A stretch of 64,000 bases of DNA from Apoderus coryli (Eukaryota; Arthropoda; Insecta; Coleoptera; Attelabidae), in the NCBI GenBank assembly GCA_911728435.2, contig OU452201.1, positions 9,982,001 to 10,046,000 on the forward strand, given 5' to 3'. Below the pieces are notes generated by a model. It was not told where the DNA came from and searched no databases. It saw only the letters and a program-made list of their open reading frames with translations. Numbering within the stretch: position 1 is the stretch's first letter; each line of letters starts with the position of its first letter. Below, piece by piece: positions 1 to 11,974 of this stretch. A program made the position numbers and the translations under genes.

Positions 1-71
1 TATAAAACATTTTCTTATTGAAGAAGAAACTCAAAAAATTTTTGCTGTCATAGTATATAAAAAATTTTTAG

Positions 72-106
<35 letters not shown>

Positions 107-187
107 AAAAATTGTTGTATCGTCGGTGTAAAGAACAACAATACCGTTTATTCGTTTGCCAATGAATTTATATAAATTAAAAAATGG
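1..187. other. AT-rich flank with A-tract
   Basis: No gene is visible. A 29-base run of A lies at 76-104. It is not the tail of the neighbouring minus-strand LINE remnant, whose tail would read as T on this strand. Confidence 0.6.
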
Positions 188-312
188 GTAGGGCCCAATA
201 TAGATCCCTGTGGAACACCCTCCTGAAGCATAGAAGCCTCAGAGCCCAATGTGCTACCCAAGGACACCCTCTGGGTTCTTCCATTCAGATAGCTCCGAAA
301 CCAATACAAACA
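188..312 (-). pseudogene. non-LTR retrotransposon RT fragment (GVPQGSILGP)
   Basis: Read on the minus strand, about 41 codons are open and give WFRSYLNGRTQRV followed later by GVPQGSILGP. These are the conserved blocks just before the catalytic ADD motif in LINE reverse transcriptases (Jockey/CR1/L2-like). The FADD block that should follow is missing. This is a short decayed fragment next to the insertion site of the large TIR element at 475-5662. Confidence 0.75.
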
Positions 313-465
313 GTTGCCCCTTAGGGACTAGTCGAATCCAAACCTGTTGTCTTGGTGTGATCCAAGTCGCCGATCATTTGCTCCAACTCTGAAACAGTTG
401 TAGTTTTCTAGGACAGGCTTCTACGAGAGTAAAATTCTATCGTTTCCTCTCTAGCGTTAACTTGG

Positions 466-474
466 CACCTTAAC
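466..474 (+). repeat. left 9-bp target-site duplication (CACCTTAAC)
   Basis: CACCTTAAC abuts the left TIR and recurs exactly at 5663-5671 abutting the right TIR. Confidence 0.85.
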
Positions 475-602
475 AGCATACATTAAAATGCCAACGTGCC
501 GAGCCAATCAGAGCATTTGGGGCGGGGCTTTCCTTGGCGCGCATTTGAGTTTGAATTTAACCGCTATTCAACTTATTTTATTATACCTAGCTGAAAAACC
601 TT
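475..602 (+). repeat. left terminal inverted repeat
   Basis: Matches the reverse complement of 5535-5662 over about 128 bp with a few differences, such as one extra TTA near the inner end. It has a GC-rich core (GGGGCGGGGCTTTCCTTGG) in otherwise AT-rich sequence. Homology stops at the inner AAAAACCTT. Confidence 0.85.
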
Positions 603-603
603 C

Positions 604-2696
604 ATTTCGTATATCGGAAAAACGATACTCAAATATAATTATGTATAATTTGAAGATACCTATCTAATTTGAAAATCATTTTATGCATTACAGATAGGAA
701 GTCAGGAAATAAAAAAGGCACATTATTCTCAATAGTTTATTTTTAGCTATATATATTAAATTATACACAATGATAATAAACAATAATTACAATGAACATA
801 CAAATTAATACAAATACACCACTACCTTACATACATATACAGGGTGTCCTACGGTGGTAACCCATTAGATTATTTCAGAAACTACTTCGAATTGAATTTT
901 GAAAATTTCAGTGTCTATATTGTTACATATGCTCTTCTCAAATAATATAATAGCAACGGCATAGCACTTCCGGTTATACCGGAAGTTGATGGCAACTTTG
1001 TTATTTTAAATGAAACACCGTATATATTATTACATTTTTGGATTCTAAATAAGATTTCAGACATATTTCATGTATCATGTCCTATACCTAACGTCAGTCA
1101 TTTTTGACTTATATCAAGATTTATGTCAAAATTGACAGTTTAGGGCTCCATGAGAATTCCGTTTTTCCTTGTAAATCAGTATTTAATAATTATTTTGCAG
1201 GTATTTTCTTATCAGGTGGGATCTTGTTTTTCGAATTGACAAGACATTTTCTGATTAGTTTATACAGGGTGGTCAAAAAATTATATTGAAAACGGTTCAA
1301 GAAAAACAGTTGAAAGTCAATTTTTTGAAATGGAATGGGTATATTATTATTATTTTATCTCCGTAGCATTAAAAAATAATGCAATTTTGTAATAGGTTAT
1401 CATTTTCTAAAATGTATAGTTTTCGAAATATCGTCATTTTAAATTTTTCTGCAGCGCCTACCGTTGTCTCTCTGGAAGCTAGCTAATTAATTTAGTTAGC
1501 CATGAAATTATGGTCATTTTAACGTCAAATTAATAAAAATGAAAAATACTTATTGATATTATAAATTTATTATTAATTCATGGAGAATAAAATAAAGTGA
1601 TTAATATCACCTGCAGAGTATTAAACGAGAGAAACCCCCATTTGCTAACGATGACTAGAGAAATTAGGAAGAATTTTGAGAAATCATTTAGAGCAGGTTG
1701 GGAGGTATACAAATCAAGTATTACAACGAACTAAGACTAAAATTTAAAATAATACAGCAGAAATGAACAGAAGATTAAACTAAATAAATTTTCAACTAAA
1801 AAAAGTTAATCAACTAACGATACAAATATAATTTAATTGTTCGATATGACCCCCATTTAAAATGACGATATTTCGAAAACTATACATTTTAGAAAATGAT
1901 AACCTATTACAAAATTGCATTATTTTTTAATGCTACGGAGATAAAATAATAATAATATACCCATACCATTGGAAAAAATTGACTTTCAACTGTTTTTCTT
2001 GAACCGTTTTCAATCTAATGTTTTGACCACCCTGTATAAACTAATCAGAAAATGTCTTGTCAATTCGAAAAAGAAGATCCCACCTGATAAGAAAATACCT
2101 GCAAAATAATTATTAAATACTGATTTACAAGGAAAAAACGGAATTCTTATGGGGCCCTAAACTGTCAATTTTGACATAAATCTTGATATATGTCAAAAAT
2201 GACTGACGTTAGGTATAAGACATGATACATGAAATATGTCTGAAATCTTATTTAGAATCCAAAAATGTAATAATATATAGGGTGTTTCATTTAAAATAAC
2301 AAAGTTGCCATCAACTTCCGGTATAACCGGAAGTGCTATGCCGTTGCTATTATATTATTTGAGTAGAGCATATTTAACAATATAGACACTGAAATTTTCA
2401 AAATTCAATTCGAAGTAGTTTCTGAAATAATCTAATGGGTTACCACCGTAGGACACCCTGTATATGTATGTATGGTAGTGGTGTATTTGTATTAATTTGT
2501 ATGTTCATTGTAATTATTATTTATTATCATTGTGTATAATTTAATATATATAGCTAAAAATAAACTATTGAAAATAATGTGCCTTTTTTATTTCCTGACT
2601 CCCTATCTGTAATGCATAAAATGATTTTCAAATTAGATAGGTATCTTCAAATTATACATAAATATATTTGAGTATCGTTTTTCCGATATACGAAAT
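604..2696. repeat. 2.1-kb palindrome (fold-back repeat), ~840-bp arms
   Basis: The arm 604-1443, starting CATTTCGTATATCGG, is the near-exact reverse complement of 1859-2696, ending CCGATATACGAAATG. The arms contain ACAGGGTG-type ends (841, 1264 and their inverse copies near 2033 and 2455) and an ACTTCCGGT palindrome. The unique loop is about 415 bp (1444-1858). No protein is encoded. It sits directly inside the left TIR of the surrounding element, and I see no clear target duplication of its own. Confidence 0.8.
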
Positions 2697-2699
2697 GAG

Positions 2700-5170
2700 T
2701 TTTCTGTTGTGTTCAATAAGCTTAACAAGATATATATAATTTGTGTTTATCGATCATCGAGTTCGGGAAATTACCAGAAATTCTTTGAGAACCTTGAGCG
2801 GCTTTTGATGGCACTTCCTGTCAGTGCAACTATTGTTTTGACAGGAGATTTTAACATCGATTATAAGAAGGAATCTGTAGAGACCCAGTATCTTGTAAAT
2901 ATTTTGTCGGCTTGTGATCTAAATATGCATGTTAGTGAACCTACACGGGTTTCTAAGACCTCGAGTAGTCTGATTGATTATGTGTGCTCAAATATTCCAG
3001 AGCATTTTATTAGTTGTGAAGTGATCCCTGTTGGTATATCTGACCATGACGGCGTATATTGTAGGATTATGTTACCGCTTGCGGATCGTGGGGGCCGAGT
3101 CAGGTGTGGATGGATATTTAGCAGGCAGAATTACGGGAGATTCAGGACTGAGTGTGGGTGTATTGATTGGTTCGGGGTAAATTTCGCAAGTGATCCATTT
3201 GATGCTTTTCATGGGATTGTGTCTCAGGTTTTCGAGAGGTGTTTTAGGTTGGGTCCATTAAAATCTAAAAAGGGAAAGCAGTGGATAACAAAGGGAATTA
3301 GAATCTCTGGAAAAAATTTGCGTTGCTTGCATTACCTTAAAAAATATATTTATTCAACAGATCTAATAAATTATTATAGAACATATCGATCAATATATAG
3401 GAAAGTAATGAAACTATCGAAATCTAAATATTTTGATTCTCGTATCCACCATGCAAATAATAAAACCAGGGAATATTGGACGATAGTAAATGATCTTAGA
3501 GGTAGAAGTGCTACTCAGACTGTGGAGCCCGATGTGGACGCAAACGATCTTAATGCGTTTTATTGTTCCATTGGTAAAACGCTGACGAAATCAATTAAAC
3601 CAAAGAACGACGCCTTAAGCTATATGGGAGAGCGTCTATGGGATGGTCCATTTTGTTTGTCTGCTGTGGATTTGGCGGAGATGATTGAGGTTGTTGCTGA
3701 GATCGGGAAGAGAGACTCTTGTGGAATTGATGGAATGGCGATTACAGTAATTAAAAACTTACCACTGCCTGCTCTTAGAGCCTTTATCGATGCTATAAAC
3801 TTATCTTTTTTACGAGGTGTATTTCCTGCATGCCTAAAAACCGCATTGGTTATACCATTACATAAGAGTGGTGAAATTGATAATCCATCAAATTTCCGGC
3901 CCATATCTTTACTGTCAACTTTTTCCAAAATAATCGAAAAGCTAGTCAAAAAGCGACTCCTCAGTTTTCTCAGAGCCAATAATATAATAACATCGGAGCA
4001 GTTTGGCTTCCAGAGCGCCAGGAGCACTTCGGATGCCGTATTTTCTTTTCTCGAGAATGTTTATTCTCAGCTCAATGAGAATAGAGCAGTTGCCGGAGTA
4101 TTTTGCGATTTTTCAAAGGCGTTTGATTGTGTAGATCACAGCATCCTTCTCAGGAAGCTTGAGTTTTATGGTGTTAGGGGTGCACCTTTGGACTGGTTTC
4201 ATTCTTATTTGACTGACCGAAGGCAACTGGTCAGGTTTGAGGGTGGTATGTCTGATAGTATGTGTGTGCCTTGCGGAGTGCCACAGGGGTCTGTTTTGGG
4301 TCCTGTTCTTTTTCTTCTTTATATTAACGACATTACCACTATTGGACTAACGGGAAGCTTTACGCTGTTTGCGGATGATACGACACTCCTTTGGCATGAT
4401 AGAGATGCTAATGTTGTCAAGGAAAACATTCGACGTGATTTGGGAAAGTTAAAGGAATGGTGCGATTCGAATTATCTCTCATTTAATTTATCAAAAACTT
4501 TAAGTTTTTTGATTTGATGTTTGAAAATAACCATATTGATAGTCCTAATTGTGTTAAATTTTTGGGACTCCAAATTGATTTAAAGCTGAAGTTTGATGAG
4601 CATGTTAAACTGTTAGGCAAAAAGGTTTCATCTGGCTGTTATGCTTTGAGAGTTGTGTCAGGGGCTCTTGGACTGAAAGTTGCACGAAATGTGTATTTTT
4701 CTTTAGTGGAGGCGTATCTTCGATATGGAATAGCGTTCTGGGGTACTTGTAGCCAAACTTTGTTTAAGAGTATATTTACACTGCAGAAGCGGGCTGTTCG
4801 TTATATGTGTAAGACAGATTTTACTGCAAGCTGTAGAGAATTATTCAAAAAACATCGAATATTGACTCTTACATCACTTTTCATTTTAGAAACTGTATGT
4901 CTTATTCATAAAAATGTAAGAAACATTAACAGCTCAGCTCCACCTAGTCACCCTTATCCCACGAGACTAGGTCAGCGGGTGCACTTGCCTATACCGAGGT
5001 CTGCCTTGGTAAAGAAATCACTCCTTTATGACAGTCGCAGAATGTACACTCATTTGCCGCCAAACTTGACGGCTGTAAAAAATCCCAAGCAATTTAGGGA
5101 GGCTGTTAAGCGCGTTCTTCTTGGGAAGGCCTATTACTCGCTGGAGGACTACTTTGCTGATGCGTGGTGA
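2700..5170 (+). pseudogene. non-LTR retrotransposon ORF2 (endonuclease C-terminus + reverse transcriptase), frameshifted
   Basis: The reading frame opens inside an apurinic/apyrimidinic-type endonuclease: TGDFNID at about residue 46 and the terminal SDHDG box at about residue 110. The reverse transcriptase follows with [32 protein letters not shown] and the catalytic FADDTTLLW. A stop at 4515-4517 ends this frame. The next frame (from about 4514 to 5170) resumes with KFLGLQID and runs through the C-terminal region (LQKRAVRYMCK and RILTLTSLFILE blocks), so a single small frameshift breaks the protein. The N-terminal half of the endonuclease and ORF1 are absent, meaning a 5' truncation. The C-terminal blocks resemble the CR1/L2/Crack group, but the clade is uncertain. 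It lies on the + strand inside the 9-bp-TSD element. Confidence 0.85.
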
Positions 5171-5534
5171 TGTTTGTTTTGATTTTGTTGTGTTGATCCG
5201 CTTTTGGCTTGGTTTGATGATTTTAATGTATTATATTTTTTCTGTTCTGCTACTTGCATTTATATACATATTTATGTTGTGTTGTTATTTACATATTTTA
5301 CTTCATGTTTGTTTGGGGGATTTGACATTTTACTCTTGCCTTCCTACTAACACTGACAACATAATGTAGTAGGTTTACGTATGTTTTTAAAATATTTTTG
5401 TTATATTGTGTTTTAAACGATTAATTACATAAATCTGTTGTACTTGTATACGTCTTTGTTATATATTAATTTAAGTATGACTTTGTCTACAAGAACTTTT
5501 GTGATTCTTTTATGACAATAAAGTTAAAGATATA
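5171..5534 (+). other. LINE 3' untranslated tail
   Basis: AT-rich sequence between the LINE stop codon and the right TIR. It ends in a polyadenylation-like GACAATAAAGTTAAAG immediately before the TIR, as expected for the 3' end of a LINE. Confidence 0.6.
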
Positions 5535-5662
5535 TAAGGTTTTTCAGCTAGGTATAAAAAATAAGTTGAATAGCGGTCAAATTCAAACTCAAATGCGCGC
5601 CAAGGAAAGCCCCGCCCCAAATGCTCTGATTGGCTCGGCACGTTGGCATTTTAATGTATGCT
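5535..5662 (-). repeat. right terminal inverted repeat
   Basis: Reverse complement of 475-602. It is followed at once by the second CACCTTAAC target duplication (5663-5671). Confidence 0.85.
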
Positions 5663-5671
5663 CACCTTAAC

Positions 5672-6837
5672 GGACCTAATTGGAATCGCGGTACCTCTGT
5701 AGGTGCAATTTTTGATGTCTAGAAGTAATTTTTAATGGAATAAAAAGAAAAAATATTTATTTTGATTGATTTTAATAAAATTAACTTTCAACAAATGACA
5801 CAAATCAATATATTGAATCTGCTCATTGTACGTATGTAAGTTAGTATAAAAAAATAAATGACCATAACGGTAACGACACTGGCAATTCGAAAACGAAAAC
5901 GACACTGGCAATTTGAAAAAAAGAATATGAAAAATAAGTTATTAAGAATTGTTTTTATGGTTTTAAGTATACCTACCCTCACATAAACCACAAGAGATTA
6001 CATTTTGCAAAAAGACATTTACACAGACCCAAAATTGTAAAAGTAACAATAAGAAACTTTATGACCCCAATAATTGAAGAATTGTCACAAATAGTTTAGA
6101 CAACTTTCAATTTAAATATAGAGCCAAAGCACAGCATAATATAATCTTTGTGCTGTGCCCAAAGTGCAATAAATCTAGATTAAATATTTGAAGATTATCC
6201 AGGTAGATTAATGTCAACAGGTAGCTAGACACTTGTTATTCTACCCTGAATTCTTTTTAATATGCAACATGCTCCCATCATATAACCATTGTTGTAAACT
6301 TTTTCTATGGAAATGTCATAATTTTTCACAACAATGGAATTTTGCGTTCCACTTAAAATGCAACATAGGGTTTTTATACAGTCTCATTACTTGTAATTGG
6401 TAATCCAGTTAATTGGCTAAAATAACAAAAATGTCTACCATTGAGGAAAAGTTTATGCTTATTACTTGATATAATTCACATTTAAGTAGATATCAGAAGT
6501 GTCAGCAATGTTTAGTGCTGAATATCCTAATCGTCCCGTACCCAGTCCTTCCACTATTTCAAGACGTGTCCGAAGATTTCAACATGAATGGTGCGTTTTT
6601 TGAAAACAAATCATTTATTCTTTCTATCAACATTATTATAATACATTTTGAGTCCTCTAAACAGTGCTAAAAACACTGGTACCAAGGATACAACTTATAA
6701 TACTACACTACCCTACGAACTTTATAAGAAAAACAATAATGTAATTCAATCCTTACAATAGAAAAACAGAAAGAAAAAAAAAACGGAAAGTTGGGACAAA
6801 ATATAGACAAATACAAGATAATAGATGGTTCTAGACT
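5672..6837. other. no gene seen
   Basis: AT-rich sequence with short open frames only. I see no conserved domain, tRNA or clear repeat boundary. Confidence 0.5.
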
Positions 6838-7475
6838 CTAAGGTAAACTCAGCTCAAGGTGTATCTTTTCTTTAAATTTAGCTTTACTAGGAGCTTGCTT
6901 TAATAATTCCGGCAATGAATTGAAAGCCTGTGCGGCGTCGTAAACTCGATCATGCAAACCCTTGTTTGTTCTGATATTAGCCTGATGAATATTATGAGAG
7001 GTTCTTGTGAAATGATGATGTACCTCGTTCGAAAACATAAAAGGAGTGTTAAATTTCTGGTTGTTACTAATCACATCATACATATACTTACACTGATCTA
7101 AATTTTTTATTTGTTTCAAATTAAAGACACCCAACTCCCTGTGCAGATTAACCGTATGCGTAAACCTACTATATCCAAACATGATATTTAAAAGTTTGTT
7201 TTGTAAAACCTGAATCTTATTCAGACAATGTCGTCAGCAAATGTGAAATATCTAGCACTGAGACCAGCATTTTTTGAAGATAGAACGTGTAATGAATAAA
7301 GCAATGGGCCCAAAACAGAACCTTGCGGAACTCCAAAAGTATTTGTTGTGACCCCGCTGACCACACTGTATTGTTTTCTACCCCTCAAGTACGACTCAAT
7401 GAGTCTAAATCTGATCATATGAAAGAAACAGATTATCAAGGGTTCTGACTGAAGACAAAAATGTTTTATATACAA
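6838..7475 (-). pseudogene. non-LTR retrotransposon RT remnant with internal deletion
   Basis: On the minus strand, 7475-7221 encodes [18 protein letters not shown], then [17 protein letters not shown] and the catalytic FADD. 7182-6838 encodes a LINE C-terminal tail (HHHFTRTSHNIHQANIRT, then VYDAAQAFNSLPELLK). The thumb and most of the region between them are missing and the frames differ, so this is a dead, internally deleted copy. It belongs to a different LINE family from the copy at 2700-5170. Confidence 0.8.
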
Positions 7476-7559
7476 AATCCATTGCTGAGGCTGTAGTTGT
7501 AAGCAAAATTTCAGTATTTAGAACTCTGTCAGTCAGTAATTTCTTCTAGATTATTTATA

Positions 7560-7730
7560 CTTCTATAATCGATGAGTAGAACCTTTGGCGTAAAACAAAG
7601 TAAAAAATGTTTTAATTCTCTCCTGAGGATGCTAACATTGTTAGCGAAACGCGCGTCGAGATTTAAAAGAAGTGTTTTGGTGAAGTGGTAAAACGAGTGT
7701 CAGTTTAGTATTTATACTTCTACTAATTAA
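7560..7730 (+). mobile_element. Penelope-like terminal fragment
   Basis: Shares GTAGAACCTTTGGCGTA and the tail TGTTTTGGTGAAGTGGTAA with the inverted pair at 23975-24185, and the TTTTGGTGAAGTGGTAA tail with 32260-32285. It carries a hammerhead-like motif at 7619-7661. No coding sequence remains. Confidence 0.6.
7619..7661 (+). ncRNA. hammerhead-ribozyme-like motif
   Basis: Order of parts: stem I TCTC (7619-7622), CTGAGGA box, one extra T, perfect 6-bp stem II GCTAAC/GTTAGC, GAAA, stem III ACG/CGT closing on U, C at the cleavage position, and stem I partner GAGA (7658-7661). This is the type I topology reported in Penelope-like retroelements. The extra T between the box and stem II departs from the textbook consensus, so activity is unproven. 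Confidence 0.65.
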
Positions 7731-7739
7731 CGACTTATA

Positions 7740-9439
7740 ATTAAATTTACATACTATATAAAGGGTTCTTGTAACGTTAACATGATTCTAATTCATCACA
7801 CCTTGTAAATACCGAAGATTTAGCGGGTGCCTAAACTTTTTTATACTTTTCGATATCTTTTTACTGTTTTATCAGTAATAAAAACAATATTTAAATATTC
7901 TATTCTCGATAGACGCTTCCCAATTTGACAAAATTTTTACCATATTTGTGTGTTATTTCGTATTTGTATATTTCTGTTGTAATGACTTTTTAATTGTGTC
8001 TGTTCATTTATAATATTTAAAAAAATATAAAGAATAAAAATTGACTGCGAATAAGTCAATAAAAAGAGCAAATAATTTTTCCCTCTGTGATTTTTATTAA
8101 AGATTGTGTAAACACTCATTAATGAAAACTGAGTTGTGTTTTTTTAAAATATTAATGTTGTATGCGTTCTAAACAGGTATTTATTGTGCATTTATTCAAA
8201 ATAACAATAATTCTAAGTTTGATATTACTTTGGTTTGGTGCGTTTAGCTATTTTATAATTTTTGTGAAAAATCTGGTTGAAACTTCTACTTTAATTTAAA
8301 CTCACAAACTTTAAATCAATGCTAGAAATGAGAATTTTATTTACAACACAAAATAATTCACTGAAATGGAGCAAAATGAATTAATATTTTCCAGAAAAAT
8401 GATCAGTTTATTAATCCGAGGGGGCTTTTCTAATTCTGCGAAATAGGGTATAAGGGTAGAAAATAAAAATATATTATTTTATTTTTCAACCTTAATTAAT
8501 TTCTCAGATCTAGTAATTAAAGTAACAACGAAAGAATGTTTTTGCAAAACCTAATATTCGGCATTCAGTTAATTAAGTGCCAAACTATGGAGATTTTCCT
8601 TGAATAAGTTTAAATAACAGCTAAAAATACTGAAAACTTGTTTAAACCATTACGTGTGATACATCACCTATTTTTGAATTGAAAATGGCTTTTTAAATTC
8701 AACAATAAAAAATCCAGGGCCGTATTTAGAAAACGAAGTTGTTGATGGATTTTCAAAAACGAAACGTCGTAAGTAGTGAAAATTTGTAAACGCGATCTTT
8801 TTCTCCTCAAAAAGTTACAATGAGGAAGTGCTTTTAATTTTTTTTATCTGTAAAAATATCAGAAATAAAAAATAAAATCGCAAAATATCGTTTCTCAAAA
8901 ATTGTCGAAAACGGCTAAAGTTAGTTTACTTTTGAACACCGTTTAAAAGTGGTTTAAATTGTACAATTTTTCTCTAATTTACCCGACATTCTAACTCCTA
9001 CCGTTTCCAAGATCCCATCTAATAAACCCAATGTACAGCTTTTTGATAAGGTACCGGATAACCGAGATACGAGGGGGGTCCCAAAATGCAAGGTTTTCAA
9101 AAAGTAAAAGTGTAATCTTAAGTTTAATCAAAAAGTAGCACCGTGCCCGAAAACCGTTTCCTTCTATCTTTACTAACAACCGAGATAACGCAAAAAACCA
9201 TCGAAGTTGAGACACCCTGTACAGCATCCGCAGTGAACTCCACTATAAATTATTGAGGCGATATCTATAGTCAACCTTCGAGAAAGTTTTGGGGCGACAT
9301 ATCCGATTTTTTTTATGGAAGGCGTCCGTTCGAAATAAGTCCCCGGTTTTGCTGCAGCCTCATGGGTTGATTGTGAAAATAACAGATCTTTATGTTTGAC
9401 TCTAAAATTAGTAGAACACCGTTATATGTATAATATTGT
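7740..9439. other. non-coding, repeat-derived
   Basis: No gene is supported. 8953-9016 recurs at 43074-43138 (CTAACTCCTACCGTTTCCAAG core). A CACCCTGTACAG end occurs near 9213. AAAGTTTTGGGGCGACA near 9285 matches one end of the repeat at 16261-17062. Confidence 0.5.
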
Positions 9440-9694
9440 TTAAAACGTTTCGGTGTCATATTTTAGGCACTTCGTTAAAATTGGATTTTTCAACAGTGCA
9501 CTCAACGAGACCTCCAAATTGATTCTATTTTATTTTATTTTAAGAAACTAAAGGAAAGCAATTCCGAAAATCTGGTTTATATTAATTTAATATTAATACC
9601 TACTAGATCATACTTTTTTGAAAGAAATACATTGCTATTTGATCGAATAAATACTAATCAGTAGAAATTTTTTTGACAATATTTATATTTTCAG

Positions 9695-11565
9695 GAACAA
9701 TATTAAAAAGTGGAATTAGGAACACGATCGAAGAAACCTACGATATCAATAATTGGCATTTGTTGACTACCGATCCAATGGAAAATTCTAGAATATCAAT
9801 AAAAGAAACATCCGAAACAAGGATGCATCCCTTAACATCGGCCGGGACTACTTTGGACGAGGATAAATTTGAGGATTTTGTCAAAGGCGAAGATCCACCA
9901 GTGGAAATTTCCGATCTGCCGATTGATGATGATGGTATCGGTTCAAATATTTCTAATAATGCATCTATTGATATATTAAATGGTGATCTCTGCGACACGA
10001 CACTTGTAAATTGTCGTGATGCTGTACACATCCGCACATCCGAACCAAGTATGCTTCCCTTATCATCGGTCGGGTCTAGCTTGGCTAAGGAGGATTTTGC
10101 CGATGGTGGAAATCTACCAGTGGATAGTTCCAATCTGCTGATTGATGTTGATACCGATTCCAATATTTTTGTTAATCCGTGTACCCCTATGGAATCGAAT
10201 ATTCAGGCCGTATTGGACAATACTATAAATGCATCTATTGCTAAGGTAAATGATGATCTGCCCGACACGACGCTTGTGAATTGTCGTGATCCTGTACGCA
10301 TCGGAATATGCGAACCAAGTATATTTTCCATAATATCGTCATGGGATAGCTTCGACGCGGGTACATTTGAGGATATGGTCGAGCGCAAAGATCTACCAGT
10401 GGATATTTCTGATCTGCTGAGTGATGATGATGATACCGATTCAAATATTTCTAGTAATGCATCTATTGATAAATTAATTGGTGATCTCTGCGAGCCGACA
10501 CTTGTGAATTGTTGTGATGCTGTACACATCCACACATCTGAACCAAGTATGCTTCCCTTATCATCGGCTCGGACTAGCTTGGCTAGAAAGGATTTTGCCG
10601 ATTGCGGCAATCTACCAGTGGATATTTCCGATCTGCTGATTGATGATGATGATGATAATACCGATTGCAATATTTCTGTTAATCCGAGTACCCATATGGC
10701 ATCGAATATTGAGCCCGTATTGGACAATACTAATAATGCATCTATTGCTAAATTACAAGATGATCTGTCCGACACGACACTTGTGAATTCTTGTGATGCT
10801 GTACACATCCGCACATCCGAACCAAGTACGCTTCCCTTATCATCGGCTGGGCCTAGCTTAGCTAGGGACGATTTTGCCGATGACGGAAATCTACCAGTTG
10901 ATATTTCCGATCTGCTAATTGATGATAATACCGATTCCAATATTTCTGTCAATCCTAGTATCCATATGGCACCACCGTTAAACTCGAATATTCCACTAGT
11001 ATTTGACAAGTCTAATAACGAAACTACTGCGAAATTGTCCGACACGACACTTGAGAATTCTCGTAATCCTGCTTTGGAAAGTTTTTTTATAAATCGATAT
11101 TTCGAAATTTACGAAGATACAGCATTTGCTGAGGGTAAGAACGAAGCAGCATATGAAAAGGAGGTTAACAAAATACTTGACGTGTCTTCGTGGTTTTCGC
11201 ATTTACTTCCGGAAGACAATGAATCCTCTTTACTTCTTAATGAGTCTACTAACCACGTCAATGGAAACACCGATCTGGAAGTGTTGGATGGGATTGAATT
11301 CAGCGATAGCGAAGCGCCAACAAGCCCACTGATTGGAGAGGAACATGCATGGAAACAGGTCGGACTGAAAACATTCGTTAAGAAAAACAAAAATGACAAT
11401 GTAATGGATGAATTGACAATTAATGTTGATTGTGATAAGGATAAACATGTGGATGACATGCAATGTCCGAAATATTTTCAATTGGGAGAATCGTTTGAGG
11501 AACAAGTTAATAAGACATTGAATGAGGACGAGATACATGGCATATGGAGTACGGCTGGGGAGACG
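9695..11565 (+). CDS. acidic tandem-repeat protein, copy A, large exon
   Basis: Not recognised. A polypyrimidine-AG (ATATTTTCAG, ending 9694) suggests the exon starts at 9695, with an upstream exon I cannot locate; internal starts at 9778 or 9823 are alternatives. Codons run open to a GTGAGT donor at 11566. The first ~450 residues are five tandem repeats with the pattern SEPSMLPLSS, then LPVDISDLLIDDDTDSNIS, then DTTLVNCRDAVHI. Spacing alternates: short units of 228 bp and long units of 270-279 bp. The repeats are Asp/Ser-rich with no Cys-rich or membrane domain. The C-terminal ~180 residues are unique (FINRYFEIYED, SSWFSHLLPEDNE, SDSEAPTSPLIGEEHAWKQV, CPKYFQLGESFEEQVNKTL). Low-complexity acidic composition suggests an intracellular, disordered protein; function unknown. 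Confidence 0.7.
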
Positions 11566-11974
11566 GTGAGTGGGTATTTAGTTAGTAGTGCAATAGTAAT
11601 CAGTAACACTGTTTACTATTGTTTTTTAATTTTATTACTTCAAAGAGAACTAAAAGTTTGATGTGCAGGGGGTTATTTATATATATATATATTATTTGCA
11701 TTTTATTTACAATTTTTTTAATAGTTGATGTCGATTCAACAACAAAAAATAAAGAAAAATATTTTGATCGATAAAATTGCTTTTATACCTGATTAATATA
11801 CACGCTTTTCTCCTGAGGATGCTAACAGTGTTAGCGAAACGCGCGGCTGATAAGGAGGGCTAATAATTCCATACGAAATGTGTTTAATTTAAACAAAATT
11901 TTGTGTTTACGTTAAGTTAGTACTTTTGTCCGAAATTATATGTTTTGACTTATAATTATTTTCTGATGATTTAG
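11566..11974 (+). other. intron of acidic repeat gene, copy A
   Basis: GTGAGT at 11566 and TTTAG ending 11974 join phase-0 exons. The intron holds a hammerhead-like PLE fragment. If retained, the reading frame continues 31 codons to a stop at 11661 and adds a hydrophobic segment (AIVISNTVYYCFLILLL). Confidence 0.7.
11813..11846 (+). ncRNA. hammerhead-like motif, partly decayed
   Basis: CTGAGGA, T, GCTAAC/GTTAGC stem II, GAAAC, then GCGCGGC where GTC would be needed. The loss of the UH step makes it probably inactive. An identical motif lies in copy B at 28111-28144, so it was inserted before the segment duplicated. Confidence 0.5.

Larger units (their letters stand above)
475..5662. mobile_element. 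5.2-kb TIR element with 9-bp target duplication, nested LINE and palindrome
   Basis: The left end begins AGCATACATTAAAATGCC and the right end is its inverted complement, ending GGCATTTTAATGTATGCT. The inverted repeats run about 128 bp (475-602 and 5535-5662) and are nearly identical. CACCTTAAC lies directly outside both ends (466-474 and 5663-5671), a perfect 9-bp target-site duplication. Long TIRs with 9-bp duplications fit Mutator-like (MULE) or Foldback elements. No transposase of any DNA-element family is visible inside; the interior is a palindrome (604-2696) and a LINE (about 2700-5535). It is either a non-autonomous element that gained these insertions or a composite that moved as a unit. 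Confidence 0.8.

Noticed and set aside
9738..11045. Long open frames on the minus strand opposite the acidic gene
   Set aside because: They mirror the repetitive, Ser/Asp-rich codons of the sense gene and show the same repeat period. There is no independent splice or domain evidence.
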